A DNA stretch of 64,000 bases. It comes from Acanthamoeba lenticulata (lineage: Eukaryota; Discosea; Longamoebia; Acanthamoebidae). Under the pieces are notes generated by a model. That model was not told where the DNA came from and ran no database searches. It saw only the letters and a program-made list of their open reading frames with translations. Shown here one piece after another: positions 20,467 through 30,918 of the stretch; positions within the stretch are counted from its first letter, which is position 1; each line of letters begins with the position of its first letter. A program made the position numbers and the translations under genes. Where the stretch lies: NCBI GenBank assembly GCA_002179805.1, contig NAVB01000243.1, positions 1-64,000 of the forward strand, in the 5' to 3' direction.

Positions 20467-21352
20467 GTTTATTAACTGCTCCGTGCGAATACATCAGGGG
20501 CAAGTTCGAGGTCATGTGCCCTCATGTGGACGATGATGAAGACGAAGACGAAGACGAAGATGATGAAGGGGGCAGCGACGCCCGCGCCAAGCAGCACGAA
20601 GCCCGCACGGCGTCTAAGGTGCGGCCTCCCGGCCACGCTCGATCCGCCTAGACTCATTCGCCTCACGTGTCTCTGCTTGTTCTTTCAGCTCTCGCTGCGG
20701 TATCCGCCGTGGATGCGGGTCGGGGAGGCCAACGAGGTGGCGCTCTTCACCATCATGGGCGCCTCGCCGCAGGGCCAGCAGGAGGGCGTCGTCGACATGA
20801 TCACCCTGCTCACCACCATGCCGCCCGTCCACCGTGCGCCGCCGCCTCCTCCTCACTTCGCGGACCTTGTCGTGCTGATCTTATGCCGAGCCATAGGTAT
20901 GCGCGAGCTGTACGAATTCCACCGGGGCATGCGGGATGAGATCGGCAAGCAGGCGCGCATCGTCACGCCCCGCATGCGGTGGGTGGTGGCCGGCCGACCG
21001 GCGCTCGGCTTCGTGTGCGCCTTCACCGGCTTTGGCAAGACCTTGGTACGCGCGCCGCTGCGGCCTAGGCTTTGGCTCTGCTTCTGTGTCTGCTGGAGCC
21101 AACGCCCAAGGGCTCTTCCCGTCACAGGTCTCGACCTACGTGGTGACAGCCTACGACCAGCGAGGCTTCGTGCTGGTCTTCAACTCGGTGCACGACGCCG
21201 GGCTGCCGCTGGAGCAGTGCGTGACGCGCCACAAGCGGGAGAGCGACCTCGCCTTTGAGGACGTCCTGCGCTCCGTCAGCTTCCGCCGCGCGACGCTGGC
21301 GCCCTCGCGCTCTGCGGCGTCGCTGCTGTCGCCTTTCCGCCCTTCGTCGTGA
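20463..21352 (+). CDS. Unknown protein, possibly PsbP/Mog1-like fold
   Basis: Exons 20463-20618, 20689-20833, 20897-21045 and 21128-21352 keep phase and give 224 residues. After an acidic segment (D/E run about residues 20-33) comes LSLRYPPWMRV, EVALFTIMGASPQGQQEG, MRWVVAGRPALGFVCAFTG and STYVVTAYDQRGFVLVFNS. The pattern of a small beta-rich domain beginning with a YPP motif loosely resembles PsbP/Mog1/DUF1795 proteins. This is a fold impression, not a homology result. The start ATG overlaps the TGA of the preceding gene, so an alternative start further downstream (20515) or a single gene with a missed intron is possible. It ends in a Ser-rich tail. Confidence 0.6.
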
Positions 21353-21408
21353 CCTCGGCTGCACTGCAACGTGATTGATGTGTGTGGCCACATGTTCACA
21401 CGTCTCTT

Positions 21409-23040
21409 TCACATAAAAGCGTCCATGCCAGCCGAGTTGTTCACCACTCGAAGCAGGATCACGCCCAGGAAGATGACCAGGAACACCGTCACCATCTCCC
21501 ACGGAAACCCTTCCTTGGCGCCCGGATGGTTGCTCTGTTGGTGTTGCAATGCAATGCCATGAAGCGGTGAGCGTCCTTCCGTTTTCAAGCGCTTGGAGGG
21601 CAAAACGGGACGTACGGCGCATGGCGGCTTGGCTCCCGTCACGTGTTGATAGATGCGCCTTTCGTGGAGTGGCTGGGTCGGCCTGCCCCATTTTTCGGTT
21701 GGTCTCTTCATGGGGTGCAAGCCTAATGCAACTTGGTAGTGGTGGGTGGCGTCTTACCTGTTGGTCTTGGGGTAGAGATTCATGAATTGTCTGATCTGTG
21801 TTCGCAAAGCCTTCAATGGGTGCTGCAACACGATCCACGTGACGCCTTCGTCGCATGTGGGCTGGCTCAGAGAGCCCTTGTAGGTCTGCACTCGGCCACA
21901 AAGTTCTCAGTTCGAATGCCAACCTCTCGTCCGAACATTACTTTGGAGGGGATACCCAAAAGGACGTGTTTTCTGGGAAAGCCAAGTTGAGATCAACATC
22001 AAACACCTTGTGCTTGTCCCCGACTTGAGGCACGGCCTGCCACGAGTAGGTGAGTTTCATTGATGATTCGAGTCTCGAACAGGGACTTGCAGTCAGGGTA
22101 CCGATTCAAACAGGGCAAAGTACTGGTCAAGGAAATCAGACCGGCGAGAGCTCTCCTCTACAAACACGGTCAAGGCAGCTATGTGCGGCGTCGACTCTCT
22201 CGTAACATGCATAAAGTGCAACTCCATCGCGTATTGCTGCGTTGCGGGTTATAAAGGATGTGTGGACTCGAGGAATCTTGCCAACACCATTGTACCTTGC
22301 CGTTGATGGTGTGCTCTGATGGAGCATGTTGGGTGACGTGCTGCAGAAGGTAGCGTTCGTTCCGGAGTGGACCTCCCCTAGACCGTTGCCTTCAGTTAAA
22401 GGACTGGAACGAGATGTTGAAATCGTTGAGCTTACCAGAGGGCGTTGTCGTCGCCAGGGCTGAGGATGTATTGAATGCCAGAGCCTGTGTTCAAGAGTTC
22501 TCCACGCGAGGTTTGGCTATAGTTGAACTGCAGCTCGCCGACATAGCTATGTTGGATGCCTGTGAGGCAAAGTACAAGAAAAGGGAGGACTAAGGCAGAA
22601 GTGTAGGGGTAAAAGTACAGCTCCTCCACGGTCTTGGTGTCGATGTTGATGGGTGACTGCAGGTTACCTGCAGCAGCAGCACGCGTTAGGCGCAACAAAG
22701 AAGAAGAAGAAGACATCAGGCAGGGAGGACGCACCAGTGCGACACAGCGCAGCGCTAGGGACTACGTCCGCCCAGAATGCGGGGCCTGTGCTCCCCTCGT
22801 ACGACCACTGAGCGCCGGTTGCTTGTCGCTTGGCCACCAACTCGAGGCCCTGTGTGGCTTCCCCTGAGCATGCTGTGCGCAAGTAGTGCCGCGAAGTGGA
22901 TCGTTACCTCCTCTGTTCCTTGGGCGCAGTAGCATTCGGTGGATGTCTCTGCGGAGACGAAAGCCGCCAGACACAAACACAACCACAACAAGAAGAGGAG
23001 TCCACAAGGCACCGCTCGCAGCTCCATGTGAAGAGGACAC
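21409..23040 (-). CDS. Alpha-carbonic-anhydrase-like membrane protein
   Basis: Minus-strand exons 22908-23040, 22735-22863, 22619-22667, 22436-22546, 22296-22377, 22102-22236, 21956-22036, 21758-21885, 21409-21532 (about 323 residues). Family marks are WSYEGSTGPAFW, NLQSPINID, APSEHTINGKQYAMELHFMH and CDEGVTWIVLQHPL, followed by one C-terminal membrane helix (MVTVFLVIFLGVILL). Of the three zinc histidines, the second and third positions are present, but the first appears replaced (LLQHVTQHAPSEH has Thr two residues before the second His). The active-site TTPP segment reads SQPT. An ideal signal peptide starts at 23027 (LLFLLWLCLCLAAFVSA) but is out of phase with exon 2. The phase-correct start is 23040. 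It may be an inactive CA-related receptor or stalk protein; the exon-1 frame is unresolved. Confidence 0.8.
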
Positions 23041-23211
23041 TACACTTAAAAATAATAATAATATTTTGATCTAAAAGGAGGTTCCTTCCTTGTTTGGACT
23101 CGCGCAGCAACTTCTGTTTGCTGACGTGGCCGTGACGTGGTCAAGACCACCGCGAGTGTGGTCGATGTACATCACCCAACAGAGAGAGAGAGAGCAGCGG
23201 GCCCTGTTTGT

Positions 23212-25572
23212 TCACCGCTTCAGCTTCCAGGCGGATCCGCTTAGCCGCTCGAGAGGCACAAGGCGCTGCTGCAGAAGGAAGACGAGGCCGACGCCGATCA
23301 CGAAGCAACCGGCCACCACCGGGTAGTACCCGTCGACCTCCATCACGCACGTCCCGCCCAGCGCGACGCACTCCTCGGCCTTCTCCTTGACCACGCAGCT
23401 GCCCACTTGGGCCACGGCCTCGCCTGTGGCGCCACCATCCGGCACGTCAGCGATCATGTCCATACAAACAAGCAAAGACGACGTCGCATCGGACGCACCG
23501 TCGCCTGTGCAGTTGTTGACGGTGAAATAGTCGACGAAGAAGAGAACGAAGAACTTGGGCCACGTCCCGCCCAGGTTGGCGAACGTGTTGAGGAGCGTGA
23601 GGTAGGTGCCCCCGATCGATAGGTCGCTAATCCGCGTGAAGAAGGCGCCCTGCGAGACAAACTGGATCGTGCCCGAGAACGAAGTGGCCAGCGTGAGCGC
23701 GAGCACGGCGAGGTAGTAGATCGGCGTGATCCCGTCGGTCGGGAACAAGTAGATCACCAGCCCGCCCAGCGCCGAGATGATCAGCCGCAGCTTGAATCCG
23801 ATCATAAACTGTTGGTGTTCTCAAACGAGAGAGAGGCCGTCAGCGACGTGTAAACACGAGCCAGGCCATTTGGGGACAGAGACGAACGCACCGAGGAGAG
23901 CGGGGCGCTGCCGCTGGCCCAGCGGCCGGCCAGGACGGCAAAGAGGATCTGAAAGGGGAACTCGATGAGCACAAAGAGGGCGAGGTCCTCCTTCTTGAAG
24001 CCCTTCTCGATGAGCTTGAGCGCCGACACGGTGTCGGCGGCCATGAAGCCCAGCTTGTAGACCAGCATGATCAGCAGCAGGGTGCGCATGTTGGGCAGGT
24101 TGACCAGCTTCCAGATCTTGAGGAACACGTTGGCGATCGTCACGTCCTCCTCGTCCGCGTCGTCGTCCTCCATCACGACATTGCCGCTGCTGTCGGTCGT
24201 CTGTGTTACGGCGCCAAAGCAGCCGTTGTTGTTGTCGTCGCTGTCGTTCTCGCTGTCGTCGCCCTCGTTGATGACGATGGTGGCGCCGCGCATGCGCTGG
24301 TTAAAGGACGCTTCGTCGCGCTCCCTCTGGAGCTGGCGCTTGCGCTCGCGCTCGCGCGTCTGCATGTCCTTCTCGCCGTGGTCGATCATGAGCTCGCTCG
24401 ACTTGCCTCGCGACACCCCGAACAGCTGGTCCTCCCGCGTCGTCGTCGCCGCCGCCGCTCCGGCGGCTGTGCTCAGGGCCGTGGCGTGATTGGCCTGGCC
24501 GGCGCCGGCGCCGCTGTGCAAACGGGCCCGGCGAAAGGCGGGCTTCTCGTCCTTGAAGAAGGCCAGGTAGGCCGTGACCACGAGGTAGAGCGCGCCCCAG
24601 GCCTGCATGTAGGTCGACAGCGGCAGGAAACCCGTCGGCTGCGGCTCGCTTCGGAGATACGTGTTGCAGAACTCGGCCGAGTTGAGCGCCAGGAAGATGG
24701 TGAACGACATGAAGAACCCGCTGTTGAGGCCGATCGTCTGGCACGTAGACGCCCAGCCCCGCATCGGCTTCGACAGCAGCGTCAGCGCCCAGCCTGTTGT
24801 GTGCGCGCGCATAATTGAAATTGTTGTTATGATCACATGCGGGTCAGAGCGACATCAAGGCCGCAGGAGTAATACCGTCAACGGCGATGTCCTGGGTGGC
24901 GACGAGGATGGTCAAGCAGAGGAAGCCAAAGGTGATCAAGTAGATGGGAATCTCGTCCTGCGCGAAGACGCCCTCGACGAAGCAGCCAATTATGTACAAA
25001 AGCGCGCCGGCGACGAGCTGGATGGGCACGATCCAGCTCTTCCGCCGGCCCCACCGCCGCCAGAAGCAGGCGTCGACCACGGGCGACCAGAAGAGCTTGA
25101 GCGCGTAGGGATAGCCGGCGATGGAGAAGATGCCCAGCTCCGTGTAGCTCAGCTTGCTCTGCAGGAGGAACGGGATCGAGCCCATCACCAGGCCCATAGG
25201 CACGCCCTGCAGCATGTCTGTTGTGTGTCAGAACACACACGATTTAAAAAGCCACAAAATCACACACACAATGAGCACTGTTGCAGATGAAAACAGAGTT
25301 GAATCACTGGCAAGGCAACGCGTACAGAGAACGATGAGGAGGATCATGTTGGAGCGGTCGCTTCGCCACACGGTCTCAGCAGAGATTTTAATTATGCCAT
25401 CGATTTGCTGGCTTTCCATGGAAGTTGCTCGTCGCCGTCGTGCCCGCCACGACATATTGTGAGGAGAAGACGACAAAGTAGATGTTGTGTTCGAGGCCGA
25501 ATCGGATGAAGATGAGGTAGAGAAGGATAGATTGGAGCGTGATGGAGTACGGGCACGCACTGGCGACGCCAT
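23212..25572 (-). CDS. Acetyl-CoA transporter, SLC33A1/AT-1 family
   Basis: Exons 25326-25572, 24876-25217, 23892-24793 and 23212-23808 give 695 residues. The protein is an MFS-type carrier with ~12 membrane helices. Diagnostic AT-1 segments are YMLQGVPMGLVMGSIPFLL, FWSPVVDACFWRRWGRRKSW, LVATQDIAVDGWALTLL and WASTCQTIGLNSGFF, with GGTYLTLLNTFANLGGTWP near the C-terminus. The family moves acetyl-CoA from cytosol into the ER lumen for protein or glycan acetylation. A long charged cytosolic loop (RERERKRQLQRERDE, DDSENDSDD) is inserted between the two halves. I chose the ATG at 25572 because the longer open frame (to 25761) would leave only about 30 bp after the aldo-keto reductase stop at 25791. 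Confidence 0.9.
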
Positions 25573-25790
25573 TTCACGGGCCTGAAGCGTCTCACCCCTT
25601 CCGTGCATGCACGCGAAGCGAGGGTGGGTCAGCCGTTCTGTGTTTGAGTTGGCCTCCGGAGCTCTGGGTGATGCCACCTCAGCAGATGAGGGCGCATTTC
25701 CAGCATTTTCCACATTTTTGCATTTCACCGGAGTTATCAACAAGTTTGTTTCTGTCGACACATGCTGTGTCGCGAGTCGGCAGTGCGTGA

Positions 25791-26871
25791 TCAGTCTACG
25801 TCCGTCGGGTCCCAGTCGTAGCGCTCGCCCCGGTCAAGGCCGTTGATAAGGTCCATCTCCTCATCGCTAAGCTGGAAGTTGAACAACTGGATGTTCTCGG
25901 TAATGCGCGACTTGGTGGCTGACTTGGGAATGGGCACCACGCCGTGCTGCAGATGCCACCTGGGCGCAGACACCAACCGGAGGTCAACGTCAAACGACCC
26001 ATTACATCCATTCACTTTGTGAAACGTTATGGTTAAGACCTACCGGAGGATGACCTGAGCGATGGTCTTGTCGTGACGTTTGGCGATGGGTGCCAGCTCC
26101 TCGCGGCGAACCAGCATGCCCGCGCCGAGAGGCATGTACGACATCACTTCGATCCCGTGCGAGTGGCAAAACTCGACGAGCTCGGTCTGCACGAGATGCG
26201 GGTGGAACTCGAACTGTGCGGAGCGCAAAACCACAAGTCAAAGGTGGAGTTTGGCATGCACTGCCGAGGAGTGAAGAACAAGAGGGCGCACATCCACGTA
26301 CCTCGTTCACGGCGGGCACGACCTTGGCGTAGGCCAGCAGTTGGCGGAGGTGACGCTCGGTGTAGTTGCTGACACCGATGGCGCGACACTTGCCCTCGGC
26401 GTGGAGCTCCTCGAGTGCCCGCCACGACTCGCGGCGCGAGGCCTCGTCGCCCTGGCCGGGCCAGTGGATGAGGAAGAGGTCGATGCTCGCCACGCCGAGC
26501 TCCTTGAGGGCGCGCTCGCACTCGGCCTTGGCGTGCTTGTAGCCGTGGCCGGTGAACTTGGTCGTGACGAAGATCTGGTCGGGCAGGGACTCGTCCGCCG
26601 AGGCTGTCTGCTGGAGCGTGTCTGGGTGGAGTGTGGGATGGTTGCGCAGTACCGCACCAACGTCGCTGTGGTTGGTGTACATGTGGGCCGTGTCCAGGTG
26701 GCGATAGCCCACCTTCACGGTCTCCTCCAGGGCCTCCCTGCCCTGCTTGCCCCGTATGTTCCACGTTCCGAAGGCTGGTGCGGGCAGCCAAGCCCCTGTG
26801 TTGAGCCTCACCCCGCACTGCGCCAGCGAGGCTGCGGACGCAAGATTGCGCTTTGGCAGCGACGTTGTCAT
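25791..26871 (-). CDS. Aldo-keto reductase
   Basis: Exons 26302-26871, 26044-26213 and 25791-25959 encode 302 residues, the usual length for this superfamily. The catalytic tetrad is visible: D60 and Y65 (HLDTAHMY), K105 (FVTTKF) and H136 (LIHWPG). [12 protein letters not shown] and [18 protein letters not shown] (NADPH pocket) are also present. The fold is a TIM barrel that reduces aldehydes or ketones with NADPH in the cytosol. The natural substrate cannot be inferred. The gene lies upstream of, and in the same direction as, the acetyl-CoA transporter, 219 bp from its chosen start. Confidence 0.93.
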
Positions 26872-27027
26872 CTCTCGCTGGATTGATTTGTTGATGTTCT
26901 GAAGAGCTTTGCGTAAAGATCTGCTTTGTGAGGTCGCACGACGTTGGCCAATCCAACGAAAGACAACGACGCAGTTGTGGAGAGAGAAAAAAGCTTTTGA
27001 AAATAAAAACACACAACCACACGACGA

Positions 27028-28762
27028 TCAGGCGTCGTTGATGAAGTTCTTCTTCTTGCCCTCGAAGCCGGCGCGCGTCTTGGGCTTGGCCTTCTTGCCC
27101 AGCTTCTGCTCCCTCTTCTTCTCCATGTAGGCCTTGATGTTCTCCGTCCTCTTCTTCTGCTTCATCTCCTGCCTCTTCTTGGCCTCGGATTCCCTCTCCT
27201 GCCTGCTCGCCACCGCAAAGATTAACATCACGTAACCAGGTTGGCAGATGAAGAAGAGATGAAGAAGACGTACCATTCCGTTGCGCTCTTCCTCTTCTTC
27301 TGCTCATCGCGCTTGATGCTCTTCTTGAGGAGAGCCTCGTTATCGAACACCTTCTCACCAGAGGCCTTGGCCAGGGCCTTGCCCCACGCCTGCTTCTCGA
27401 GCTTCTTCTTGACCCCCTCGTCGGTCTCGGCGCGCTCGGCCTCCTGCTTCTGCTTCTTGACCTGCGCCAACAGCTTCTTCCGGTTCTCGTGCTTGCGCTT
27501 CTGGGCGATGTAGGTCGGCAGCGGCGCCTCGCTGCCAAAATCCAGCTGTCCAAATTCGATCCCACCCGTGGCGTCGGCCACGTCCTTTGGCGTCTTCTTG
27601 CTCTTCTCCTTCTTGGTCGGGGTCTCCTTGGTCGGCGTGCTGGTGGTGGTGGCCGCCTCCTTCTCCTTGTTCTTCTTCTTGCTCGACTTCGTCTCGGCAC
27701 TGCCGTTTTGTTGAACGGGCTCCTCCTTCTTGGCCTTCTTCTTCGGCGGCTTGCTCGAGTCGTCGCCCTTTGTTGGCTTTTTCTTCTTCTCCGTCTCCTT
27801 TTTCTTTTGTTGCTGACCCTTCTTAGCATCCTGCTTCTTGTCCTTCTGCTTCTCCTTGTCAGCCTTGGACTTGGGCTTGTTCTTGGCCTGTCGCTTGTTG
27901 ATCACGGCCGCCTTCTGCGCCTTCTGGTCTTCGTCGTTGTCCGGCCGAGGCCTGAGTTGGTCAGCGTCCTCGTCGTCCTGGACGGCGCCGCTGCTCCGCT
28001 TGGCGTGCAGCTCGGCGAGGCGAGCCCGCATGCGCTCGCGCAGCTCGGCTGGTGTCTTGGCGCGGCCCTTGACCGCGCTGAGCTTGACCTCCTGTTCCAA
28101 GTCCTCAGCGTCGACCTCGTCTTCTTCACCATCTTCGTCCATGCCATCCTCCTCGGCATCTTCATCATCATCGTCATCATCATCCTCCTCGCCAACGCCG
28201 GCAAGCATGAGGGTGGTCGGGTGCACGAGGCCGGCCGCATCGTCATCCTCGAAGACGTCCTCCTCTTCATCATCGTCGCTGTTGAACGAGATGCCGGCGA
28301 GGCGCTCCTGCAGCAGCCGCTCCTGGATCTGTGGCACAGAGTAGAAGTTGGCCGGGTCCAACTGTCGTGGTGGTGTGGGTGTGAGTGAGTGCCCGCCACT
28401 ACAGCGTCCATCCAGTATCCCACGGACACACCTTGGCGCGAGTGGCCTTCTGAACATCCTCTTCCTTGGGCTTGGCGCGGCCGTATTCTGCGCCAGTGCG
28501 GAACACGAAGAACTGCACCATTACATCGGAGCAGGCTGATTAATGACGAAATTAAATTTGTAGTTTCAAATTGGAAAGGAAGCGTACACGCTCAAGATTT
28601 TCTTCAAGAGGGAAGTAGTGAGCTGGTTGAATCAGTGATAGCATGCCATCGAAAACTGAAATTGTGGCATTTGAATCAGTCTTTGCGCTCCCGTTTCCAC
28701 GTGAGGAGCATCTTCGTACACTTTGTGTCATCCAGCACGCGTTGCTGCAGTTCCTCCGCCAT
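27028..28762 (-). CDS. SURF6/Rrp14 nucleolar ribosome-biogenesis protein
   Basis: Exons 28720-28762, 28588-28655, 28432-28512, 27274-28361 and 27028-27202 give 484 residues. The N-terminal Rrp14 motif is rebuilt across the first intron as DDTKFFDGMLSLIQPAHYF, followed by ATRAKLDPANFYSVPQIQERL. The middle is acidic and then extremely Lys-rich. The C-terminal SURF6 domain reads EFGQLDFGS, NEALLKKSIKRDEQKKRKSA and ENIKAYMEKKREQKLGKKAK, ending RAGFEGKKKNFINDA. Rrp14 acts in the nucleolus in 40S and 60S assembly. It is divergent from GPN2, with about 157 bp between the start codons. Confidence 0.92.
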
Positions 28763-28919
28763 AGTGTTGCCTTCTCTGTGAGATGTAACGGAAGATGAGA
28801 TGCTAACGGGCGGAGAGAAAGAAAGCGGAACAAAAAACTGAAAAAATAAAAAAGCGCTAATAATTTCGAAAGAAGAGGAAACTAATTGAGCTGCGGCCAA
28901 GCAGAACAGATACACACTG

Positions 28920-30709
28920 ATGTCGTTCGGGCAGTGGGTGATTGGTCCGCCAGGGTCAGGCAAGACGACCTATTGCAACGGCATGTCCCAATTCCTCACC
29001 GCCATGGGCAGGTCCCTGCGCTGCACATCCTTTCCTTGCACCACTCCTCTGGCTTGCTCATCTGGTGAAGTTTAACTCACAGGAAGGTGTGCATAATCAA
29101 TCTTGATCCGGCCAACGATGTGTTGCCGTACGTCCCCTTTGTTCAGTGCAAAATCTGCTCTGCCCCGCAGAGGCCGTACGCTACCGCCTTATGCTGCTCT
29201 TGCAACATCAGGTACGAGTGTGGCATCGATATGCGGGACCTCATAGCGCTTGGTGACGTTATGGAGCGGCTTTCACTCGGCCCAAATGGCGGTACGCGCT
29301 TCTCAATTCAGTTTATCGCAGATCTCAGCTCAGCTCATCTAGCGCCTTGGCTGGACTTCAAGGGCTCATCTACTGCATGGAATACCTCGAACACAACTTG
29401 GACTGGCTGCAAGAGAGACTGCAGCAGTTCAAAGGTGCAGTGGCTACCTCCTTGCACTCTTTCACTCTTCTTCAGCACTGACCTGCTGGTTGAACAACAG
29501 ACCACTACCTCTTGTTCGACACGCCAGGTCAGGCCGAGCTTTACGCCAACCACACGAGCATGCGACACATCGTCGAACAGGTCCAGCGCTGGGGCATCCG
29601 GGTATGTTGACTGTGGCAGTTTTCTGTCCCATAAGCTGCGCTCTGGAGTCTAGTCGTCTGCACTTGTGCGCCTCCCGTCGAGTTGTAGTTGTGTTGTCGG
29701 CGTCTGGTGTTGTTGCCGTTTTTATTGGTGTTATACCGGACGAGCTCTGGGAGGGCATAGCCACGCATCCATTGGCCGCTCTTCCTCGTTCCTCGTCCTA
29801 GAGCAAGGACTCCTCTCCTCACGCGGAGTTGGAGTTGACTCCGCGGTGTCTGATGACTGCGCAGCTGTAGTATTAACTGTGTGGACAGATACGCACCGCA
29901 CATTTTATATTTCGCGAATGATTTATTTGTGTTTTGTTTATCATTTTATTGCCATTTATTGATGTGATTTTTTTTTTCTCGATTACTCGCTGTGCCTGGT
30001 AGTTGTGTGGAATCCACTTGATCGACTCGTACTACTGCAGCGTGCCATCGACCTACATCTCAGCCGTGCTCCTGTCCCTTTCGACCATGCTCCACCTGGA
30101 GTTGCCTCACATCAACGTCCTCTCCAAGATCGATCTCGTCGAGAAATACGGCAAGCTTGGTGCGCTGCCCCTCACCCTCCTTGTAGCCTGGCTTCTTTGA
30201 CTAACGACGTTGCAAATGTGGATGCAGCGTTCGACCTCGAGTTCTTTGCGCAGGTGGGCGACCTGGACTACTTGCTGGACCGGCTCGAGGCCGACCCCTT
30301 TGGCAAGAAATACGGCCGGCTCAACTCGGCCCTGTGCTCGCTGATCGACGACTACTCGCTGGTCTCGTTTGCCACGCTCAACATCCAGGACAAGGAGAGC
30401 GTACATGACCTGGTCAAGGCTATTGACAAGACCAATGGCTATGTCTACGGGTCCTTCATCCCCGGCAACGACTCCATCATGACCCTCATGGAGAGCAGCA
30501 CAACTTCATGGCAGTACGACAAGTATGCCCAGATTCACGAGCGCTACACCGAGCCCGAGGGGGGTGAGGAAGATGAAGAGGAAGAGGGAGATGAAGGTGT
30601 TGAGGAAGACAATGCTGCTGAAGTCGAGGCGCCCCCGACGGAACGCGAAGGAGACGTCACGCGTGTAAGTGCAATGATGAATGACACATCTTTGGGGGAC
30701 CGGTCATAG
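28920..30709 (+). CDS. GPN2: GPN-loop GTPase 2
   Basis: Exons 28920-29011, 29083-29127, 29212-29291, 29363-29434, 29501-29601, 30003-30159 and 30228 onward. The P-loop GPPGSGKT is residues 9-16. Others are [20 protein letters not shown], the family-defining GPN insert ([17 protein letters not shown]), switch motif [12 protein letters not shown], and [19 protein letters not shown] (guanine specificity). GPN2 works with GPN1/GPN3 in cytosolic assembly and nuclear import of RNA polymerases. The last exon is uncertain. After an acidic tail the frame meets a strong donor GTAAGT at 30665, but reading through reaches TAG at 30707-30709 (342 residues), and no clear downstream exon was found. The unusually long intron 29602-30002 is AT/T-rich near its 3' end. 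Confidence 0.9.
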
Positions 30710-30918
30710 CTATGACCTTTGGCTCTACTATCAGCTGAGGCCTTGTGTGCTGGAGAGCTGTGGTCGGGCATCAGGAAAGGGCAAGTCCTTTTCTTTGAGT
30801 TCTTCTCGGAACCTTTCGGCCCTTTTCTTCTTCCGTCTTTTCTTTCAGCGATCTTCCTGCCACGATACTCTTCTTTCATTTCCTCGGGCAGTTATTGTAC
30901 GCGTACCAACCTCCCAGC

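Noticed and set aside
25573..25761. N-terminal extension of the acetyl-CoA transporter by 63 residues
   Set aside because: It would place the start codon about 30 bp after the previous gene's stop; the sequence looks like spacer.
26144..27829. 561-residue Arg/Pro-rich minus-strand frame
   Set aside because: It is a shadow frame spanning SURF6 and the aldo-keto reductase, both of which have real, homologous coding frames.
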